Below are positions 55,201-64,000 of a stretch of 64,000 nt of DNA, piece by piece. The stretch is taken from the NCBI GenBank assembly GCA_950097015.1, contig CATNEN010000029.1, positions 4,235,501-4,299,500 of the forward strand, read 5' to 3'. Position 1 is the first letter of the stretch. Each line of letters opens with the position of its first letter. The position numbers and the translations under genes are program-made. The DNA is from Macrostomum hystrix (lineage: Eukaryota; Platyhelminthes; Macrostomidae). The notes under the pieces were generated by a model that was not told where the DNA came from, ran no database searches, and worked only from the letters and a program-made list of their open reading frames with translations.

Positions 55201-55476
55201 TCGTTTAGCTTCGTTATTGATTTCCTTGATAAATTCCATGTGGTCAGACTGGTCTGCAAGGGGCCGGCAGCTGCCCTGGCCTCTAGTGTAGAACCAGGCG
55301 TCGGGATCCTTGGCGTCCCAGTCGACGCACTTGTTGCCTAGCATATCCTCATGCGCATATGGCTTTGGCGCGACCAGACCACCAAGAAGGAAGCTGCCTA
55401 CTTGCAGTAGCAGTAGTAGCAAACCAAAGAAGATTAGCTTGCGGGTGCTCAATGTTTCCAAGACAACGCCAGCCAT
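52210..55476 (-). CDS. WLS: Wntless (WLS/Evi/GPR177), Wnt cargo receptor
   Basis: Multipass membrane protein that carries lipidated Wnt from the ER/Golgi to the plasma membrane. Exons 55476-55102, 54211-53406 and 52846-52210 join in phases 0 and 2 to give 605 residues with a stop (human protein about 541). The N-terminus is M-A-G-V-V-L-E-T-L-S-T-R-K-L, then TM1 and G-G-L-V-A-P-K-P, matching the family start. The luminal domain ends E-F-H-Q-N-G-G-F-T-L-V-W. Then come T-G-E-H-T-M-D-G, Y-W-K-Q, S-E-R-G-V-Q-I-Y-N-P-F-Y-T-V-W, S-H-W-K-W and G-V-Y-G-M-W-N-V-Y-V, and L-Y-A-P-S before a long Ser/Gly/Gln-rich cytoplasmic tail. The last residues, Q-K-T-A-Q-D, resemble the K-E-A-Q-E retrieval signal of vertebrate WLS. 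Intron 1 contains a 16-bp-type minisatellite; intron 2 a SINE. Confidence 0.95.
53165..53380 (-). mobile_element. tRNA-derived SINE (family A), intron 2 of Wntless
   Basis: The minus strand shows CCGGGGTTCGATTCC (B box) and the TGTCTTTTAGAAAGACAC hairpin core, then a body with a region like ACCCAGCTATTAAATAG. It lies between Wntless exons 2 and 3. Confidence 0.7.
54290..55045. repeat. Minisatellite of GATGAGACAGGGTAGA type in Wntless intron 1, probable remnant of the same MITE
   Basis: The array (54,320-55,010) uses the unit also found inside the MITEs at 25,597-26,090 and 59,808-60,126. Short flanking remnants (GACGACGACGGACCGG on the left; AGGTGCTAGAAGGATCCCGG on the right) resemble the MITE sub-ends. 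The insertion ends themselves are no longer recognisable. Confidence 0.6.
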
Positions 55477-57812
55477 GCTTTCAGAGATATCAGCTGCAAT
55501 ACAATTTGGTCAACATCCTAGCACAACACTGCCTAGTACAAGTCATTAGAAAAAGTAAACATCACAGTCCATTAAGTTACATTTAGAAGAAGGATGTAAG
55601 GATAATAAATATTTTTGGCATAGCTAATATGACAAGAAAAACATATATAAAATTCTAAATCTACTAGCTTAACATTAAAATACTTAATAGTGTCCAAAAT
55701 GTAGCCAAAACGAATCTATAATCTAAAATGTATAATTAGGTCAAAACTTCACAAATTATTTTTGATACTGATCAGCCACATTTCTGTTGGGCAAACATTT
55801 ATTTACATATTTCAATTGCAACCCATTTTTTATTTTAGTCTAGCAAATCACTATAGCCCAAAAATAGTACAAGAAAGACATAAAAGTATAACAAAAAATC
55901 TTGTTTAGATTCAACAAATTGTTTAAATGCTAAAAATCTCTTACTTATACAAACTACATTATCTTTTTATACTTAAACAGAAAGAGCATTGTGCAGCATA
56001 TTTAGCAAAAAGGTGATAAAGCAGTACTGCTTGACTAAAAGTTGATAATACCCCAAGTAAATGTTAGTTAAAACCAGAATGATTAAACACATTAATAAAA
56101 TTAACTATATCTGCTTTAATTATAATAAATATTAAGCAAAACAAATCAAACAAACCAATAACAAAGACTAAGAATGACTAAGAATGTATTTTCATAGGGG
56201 GATGACCATGACCAAACTAGCTAACTACTGTATAAAATAAGTAAGCCCTTTGTTTCAACTAGTCTGCAACTAGTATTCAACTAGTTTCAACCTAGATAAA
56301 TAATTCTAACATAACATATGCCCTGGTAAATATACAAAGTATGTTGTACTGTTGTAGTAATTGTTGCTTATTTGTTAGCTCTAGCTAGATACCTAGATAG
56401 CTAGATACAGTCAACCTCTAAGTATACTTATAACAATAAAATAAAGAAATAAATATGCACATTTATTCTGTTGATACAATAAACACTAAATCAATTCTGA
56501 GAGTAGCCTTTGTGTTCTGTATGTGAATGTGTCTTCTTAATATTCCATTAACAGTCATTTTCATTTTGTTTTCATTTATAAGTCTGAGAAAAAGCTCCCA
56601 GTTTTCCATTGCGAAAATTTATTAGTGTGTATAAATAGCGTTGTAGGCTTGTATTAAGGGGGCCTATTAAATTTTTTGTTGGTAAAAGAATATTGTAAGT
56701 TGTACTGCAACTGCTGTTTTGACAATTCCGACTTGTGAGCAAAGATAATATTATTTCACCTCGTCCTTATATTTTTTATAATAAATGCGCAAAAAAAGCA
56801 GAAAAGTGGGCTCATGGTTGAATAGATCTTTAATTTCGAAACGTTAATGAATGAGAGACGCCGACATTTTTTTGCTAGCCTGTTAAATGATTGATGCACT
56901 TAAAATAAATCAGTCTGTCCGCCAAGTTCAATCCAAGTGCAAAGCCATAAATTCTAATTTTCTGTTTCTAAAATTTTTAAGTTAATTATCTTATTAAATA
57001 GTAACCAAAAATATAACTTGGATTCACTTAGGAAAAGAAACTAGGAGATAGACATTTGCTTAAAGAAAACTTTGTTTAACTATTTTAACGAAAAGATTCC
57101 CGGCTTTTAGATGGGTAATGCATCAATACTTCTCAATCCCTTGTTAACTGTATGTGAAAAGCTTTTCAGGAGGCTTTGGAGATGCTGGGCGATTGCCTGC
57201 GTAAGTTTGCGATAACCAATTCGATATGGGAAATGAACTAATTGGTTTAGTCTATTGGTTTCTATTTTTATTGTAAATTATTAAAAACTATCTTATTCAG
57301 CACTATTTACTTTTTCTGAACACTAAGGGCAGATATAACACCACCTAAAGGTTATAACCACTCCTTCCAACCTGTTTTATGATACAATAGTGATTCGTAT
57401 TGCACTTTGTACTTTTGCTTGGTCTGATTAGAACATACAAAGGTGCTGTCACGATTTTCAATTGCGAGCACCTGTAGGTTTAGGAAGTCGCGCCGGTGAT
57501 TTTTAGGGCGTTGATTAGATTTGAAGGGCCCTTCTGGCAACACAATGTTGCCATTATCGAGAGCAATACAGGACAACACATCGACATAAATGCAGATTTG
57601 TATTTCTGTCAGGTGCAGCTGCATATTTGATGTAAAAGCTTCCAAAACAATGCTAATATATAGTTCAAAATTATTAATATAGTTAAAAGGACAGTATAAG
57701 TATGTAACCAGCTATCTAGATAAAAAGTTCATTTTCGTTTTTGAATCGAAAAATTTAAGTACGCTCGTAATTAACAACACATTGCTCGTAATAATGCAAC
57801 AGGTGTCCTTAG

Positions 57813-57912
57813 TGTTGCTAAGTTTTCTTAGCAGTATGCCAAAAAACTCGGAGAGATAGACAATTCTGCTCTTTGACAAAGCAAGATTTACTATACCAGT
57901 GACAGTTTGCCA
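57813..57912. repeat. Small dispersed repeat C, diverged copy
   Basis: About 100 bp (GTTGCTAAGTTTTCTTAGCA…CTCTTTGACAAAGC…CTATACCAG), similar in order to 59,323-59,420 and 59,541-59,642. Confidence 0.5.
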
Positions 57913-58221
57913 TGATTGAATCACTGTAAAGGATATTCTGATAGCGGGATTGGCCACTGGAACAAGGAACAAATGCTCAAACGAATTATTGATTATGTTG
58001 CATATTCTGTTAACAGCCAAAGATATTCATGAATTCCAACGAATAACTAATACAGTCCCTTTTTATTTCTTTATTAGAGTATATATTTAGTAATAGAAAG
58101 AATACGTTAACTATGGCCCACTGCGAGCAGACAATCAATTGGTGCTAGAAGACGTTTTTTGAAGGCTTAAATCGCAGCGGTGGCTAAAATTTCAGAAAGT
58201 GAGAAAAATTCTACAGCAAAA

Positions 58222-58227
58222 TTTATT
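58222..58227 (-). promoter_or_regulatory. Possible polyadenylation signal (AATAAA) for the ATP synthase beta gene
   Basis: TTTATT on the plus strand reads AATAAA on the minus strand, about 280 bp past the stop codon at 58508. Further matches lie at 58070-58075 and 58062-58067. Position and hexamer are suitable, but nothing else in the sequence proves use. Confidence 0.35.
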
Positions 58228-58507
58228 TTTCTACTTTTGGTAAGGCTACGCAGAACTGGACAGGGCGATGTTAAAGGTTTCTATGTCGCGAAGATGCCAG
58301 AAAATTGGATTTTAACGGTCGGTTAACAGCTTGTGCACGAGAGGTGGGCAGCTAATCCAAATCCAGATCACACTCAAACATTGAGTTTGAAAAGAACGGT
58401 ACTATCTTTTAGTGTCTCATTCGCGTTACCTAGATTGTGAAATAGAGTGGGTTTCAATTTTCAATATTTAGATATTTCTCCGAAGTTCCGCGTGAGTCTA
58501 ATCGGCT

Positions 58508-61638
<3,131 letters not shown>

Positions 61639-61714
61639 TGTGCTGCCGACTTAAGTTGATTGGGACTAAATAATATAACTGCAAATAAAGGGTGGAAAGA
61701 TGTCTAATCACATC

Positions 61715-61905
61715 TGAAGGCTGCGTACAGCTGTTCAGTCAATGGACTAGGGAGGGAAGCCACACACACCTTTAATTACCCCAGCTAATGCTGGTACCCA
61801 TTTAACAGCTGGGTGAACTTAAGCAATGCAGAGTTAAGTGTCCTGCTAAAGGAGAATCGAACCCCCGACCTTCGAGTTGTAGGTCCGAAGCTCAACAAAC
61901 GAATT
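61715..61905 (-). mobile_element. tRNA-derived SINE (family A) upstream of ATP synthase beta
   Basis: The minus strand contains GGGGGTTCGATTCTCC (B box), CCTTTAGCAGGACACTTAA (core), ACCCAGCTGTTAAATGGG, and ends at CATTGACTGAACAGCTG. It begins about 80 bp upstream of the ATP synthase start codon, in the likely promoter or 5' region. Confidence 0.7.
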
Positions 61906-61909
61906 TATA

Positions 61910-62715
61910 AACGAATTATTAGGTAATCACTTACTCAAAGACCTATTTTACGTAGGTAAAGGCCGCCTTAAACTAATAGGTTAAATAAAAAGAGATGATA
62001 GGAGAAATTGCAAAGCCACAACTGTGATGAAAAAACTCACGCACATATTTTTTAATACATGAAACAAATTCACAAACAGTATGAAAAATGAAACTGCAGT
62101 CAGCACAAGAAATAGCAAGCAAGTAAGACAACAAAATGGGGGTTTGGTGTAACACAGTAAATAAACAATCAGAATTCCAATAAATAGTATTTTATTGCAT
62201 TCAATAGTTTACAGTTATTGATGAATAAGACAGATACTTGGGACAGTATTCAAAGCATAAAATGAGTAAGTGTGAAATTTGAAGGCATGCTGTTAATTCA
62301 ATAAACTTTATCTATTATAGATACATTTGTGAATTGATACAGTTTGAATAGAAAGAAAGCATCTTAAATAAAAATGAAAACTGAAAATTTATCAAATGGC
62401 ATGCCAATAGGAAAGGAATGCCTTAACTATTATAGATTGGATTTATTAAAAAGAGCCATAAGAAAAAAACACTTTCGAAGATGAAATGCCCTATCTTATA
62501 CTTTTGAACGTAACTATTTTATTGCGTCGTAAAACAACACCTTGCAACTGAGCTTAATAAAGTTCTTACAGCAATATTCATTTCTGGTGTGTTTAGTAAC
62601 TAACATCTACCGAATAATAAAAGCGAGATTTGTTACCAAGCGCAAGGTTGAGCTAATTAGGACCATTTAAGAAGTAGGAGAAACGACGAAAACGAATAAG
62701 TAAGGGCCAGTTGTG
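61910..62715. other. Intergenic region upstream of ATP synthase beta, no gene seen
   Basis: AT-rich, no supported gene; may include the 3' end of the neighbouring RSRC2-like transcript. Confidence 0.45.
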
Positions 62716-62719
62716 ACGA

Positions 62720-63300
62720 TGAGGGTTGCAGCAGCGGAAAATGGGTGTTGATTACGGCGGAATATGAATTGGGTAGGTGTTGTCAGCGGCCGACAAAGAA
62801 TGGGGTGGGTGTTGTTTACACCGACGAAAAATGGGGTAGGTGTTGTTAGCGGCCAACAAAGAATGGGGTGGGTGTTGTTTACGCCCACGAAAAATGTGGT
62901 AGGTGTTAGCGGCCAACAAAGAATGGGGTGGGTGCTGTTTACGCCGACGAAAAATGGAGTAGGTGTTGTTGGCGGCCAACAAAGAATGGGGTGGGTGTTG
63001 TTTACGCCTACGAAAAATGGAGTAGGTGTTGTTGGCGGCCAACATAGAATGGGGTGGGTGTTGTTTACGCCGACGAAAAATGGGGTAGGTGTTGTTAGCG
63101 GCCAACAAAGAATGGGGTAAGTAGAATGGGGTGGGTGTTGTTTACGCCGAAAAATGGGGTAGGTGTTGTTAGCGGCCAACAAAGAATGGGGTGGGTGTTG
63201 TTTACGCCGACGAAAAATGGGGTAGGTGTTGTTAGCGGCCAACAAAGAATGGGGTGGGTGTTGTTTGCAGCGGATAAAGAATGGGGTGGGTGACGTTAGC
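62720..63300. repeat. Compound minisatellite (AAAAATGGGGTAGGTGTTGT / AAAGAATGGGGTGGGTGTTG)
   Basis: About nine copies of a 60-64-bp unit built from two similar halves (one with AGCGGCCAAC, one with TTTACGCCGACG), 3' of the RSRC2-like exon. Open frames on both strands are artefacts. Confidence 0.92.
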
Positions 63301-63502
63301 AGGAAGAAAGGGAGATAGGTGTCAGCTCACAATCGATGGTTTTGGTGACGGCAGGAAAGTGTTGTTGCGCCGTTTTAATTTGAATTTAGCGATTGAGGAA
63401 ACAAATTCTTCAAGACTAGAGGGAGAACAACTTTTAGGCACTTCGTAACTGGGTTACGTTAAAAGCAAACGGAAATGACATTTTTTATCACAAGTTAAGC
63501 TG

Positions 63503-64000
63503 TCACTTCGCAATATAGCTCCCACCAGAGACGCTAGACGCGAAGCCAAGCCCCGCGCTGCGCAGACCTTGTTTGGCCTGAACGTATTGCGTCTCCAATC
63601 TATTAAAAATCTCCTCCTGGCGTTTGCGTGCCTGAGCGGCGCCCTCAGCTGAAGCGGCCAATCCCACGCTAGACGACGCCGAGGCTGAGGAAGCGCCGGC
63701 CGGAGCGGCTGGTGCAGACGACTCCGCAGCTTCGCTGGCCTGCTGCTCAGTCAAACCTTCACGACCTTCAGTCTGATTGCCGGACGGACCGGCGCGCATG
63801 CCCATCAGTTTGCAAAACTTGCCAGGGTCCCCGTTGACGGCTCCCAATTGGCGCGACCAGGCTTTCTCCGTCTTGCTGGAATTCTGGCCGGCCTTTGACC
63901 ACAAGAGGCGGCGTTTCTGCTCCTGCTGGGCGTACCGGTTAGCGTCAACAGACGAGGGATTGTAAAACTTTGGCACCTCGATGCCAGATGCTGTCGCTGC
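63503..64000 (-). CDS. RSRC2: RSRC2-like (arginine/serine-rich coiled-coil 2) C-terminal exon, 5' part beyond the window
   Basis: Only the last 165 codons are visible; the frame is open to the right edge. Family landmarks of the RSRC2/SMAP C-terminus are P-K-F-Y-N-P-S-S-V followed by Y-A-Q-Q-E-Q-K-R-R-L-L-W, then a W-S-R-Q-L block, K-F-C-K-L-M-G-M, and after an Ala/Ser-rich insert Q-E-E-I-F-N-R-L-E-T-Q-Y with a final G-L-G-F-A-S-S-V. RSRC2 is a nuclear protein associated with RNA processing; its precise role is not settled. The insert between K-L-M-G and Q-E-E is longer than in the vertebrate protein as I know it. Stop TGA at 63505-63503. The upstream RS-rich part would lie to the right of the window. 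Confidence 0.85.
   Translation of the reverse strand, partial: AATASGIEVPKFYNPSSVDANRYAQQEQKRRLLWSKAGQNSSKTEKAWSRQLGAVNGDPGKFCKLMGMRAGPSGNQTEGREGLTEQQASEAAESSAPAAPAGASSASASSSVGLAASAEGAAQARKRQEEIFNRLETQYVQAKQGLRSAGLGFASSVSGGSYIAK

Larger units (their letters stand above)
55480..58505. other. AT-rich intergenic DNA between Wntless and ATP synthase beta
   Basis: About 3 kb. Two minus-strand frames (57,352-57,645 and 57,712-58,020) resemble no family known to me, and the second overlaps a dispersed repeat (57,813-57,912). Promoter of Wntless and 3'UTR of ATP synthase beta expected here. Confidence 0.5.

Noticed and set aside
54502-55476. A single long frame reading from Wntless exon 1 into the minisatellite
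   Set aside because: Wntless similarity stops at the GTGGGT donor (55102), and the rest translates the array. The next exon restarts in phase at 54211.
57352-58020. Two minus-strand frames of 97 and 102 codons
   Set aside because: No recognisable family and no splice or signal features; one overlaps a dispersed repeat. Left as intergenic.
62667-63245. Frames with repeated N-N-T-Y-P-I-F-R-R or similar
   Set aside because: Artefacts of the 60-64-bp compound minisatellite 3' of the RSRC2-like exon.

Overview
This is eukaryotic, metazoan nuclear DNA. Genes are split into exons with GT-AG introns, coding exons are GC-rich, non-coding DNA is AT-rich, and tRNA-derived SINEs, hAT-type MITEs and very large minisatellites are abundant. 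Tandem arrays cover roughly a third of the window (my estimate from adding the spans). The gene set is animal: polycystin-1-like, a neuropeptide GPCR, an R7-type RGS protein, Wntless, mitochondrial ATP synthase beta and RSRC2. Compact genes, minisatellite-filled introns, alanine/serine-rich low-complexity protein stretches and possible splice acceptors just upstream of several start codons suggest a spiralian invertebrate. A free-living flatworm is plausible, but that is inference and not proven by anything here.

Layout. (1) 70-19,432, minus strand: one large multi-exon gene encoding a polycystin-1-like receptor, truncated by the left edge. I could chain 22 exons with matching splice phases, giving about 3,058 residues: signal peptide, WSC domain, PKD repeats, REJ module and a GAIN/GPS-like region. 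Its 5' introns are swollen with minisatellites, whereas its 3' introns are short. (2) 19,440-30,990: no supported gene. It holds a 3.2 kb 15-mer satellite, further minisatellites, a hAT-like MITE and a duplicated repeat block. (3) 30,997-36,575, plus strand: a two-exon rhodopsin-family peptide GPCR of the sex-peptide/myoinhibitory-peptide or myosuppressin receptor type, whose intron holds several arrays including a near-pure (ACAG)n tract. (4) 36,600-45,190: SINEs and minisatellites, no gene. (5) 45,193-47,557, minus: complete three-exon R7 RGS gene (DEP, DHEX, GGL, RGS). (6) 47,600-52,200: AT-rich, with one clear 664-bp MITE. (7) 52,210-55,476, minus: complete three-exon Wntless gene. (8) 55,500-58,500: AT-rich, empty. 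(9) 58,508-61,638, minus: complete three-exon ATP synthase beta gene with a 319-bp hAT MITE in intron 2. (10) 63,503-64,000, minus: last exon of an RSRC2-like gene, cut by the right edge.

The genes are not a functional operon. Four are linked to membrane or secretory signalling (polycystin-1-like, GPCR, RGS, Wntless), but they share no visible regulatory unit. The most distinctive property is how minisatellites are distributed. The same repeat families recur at distant loci, at least one family is carried inside a hAT-type MITE with perfect 8-bp target-site duplications, and arrays sit in introns next to splice sites.
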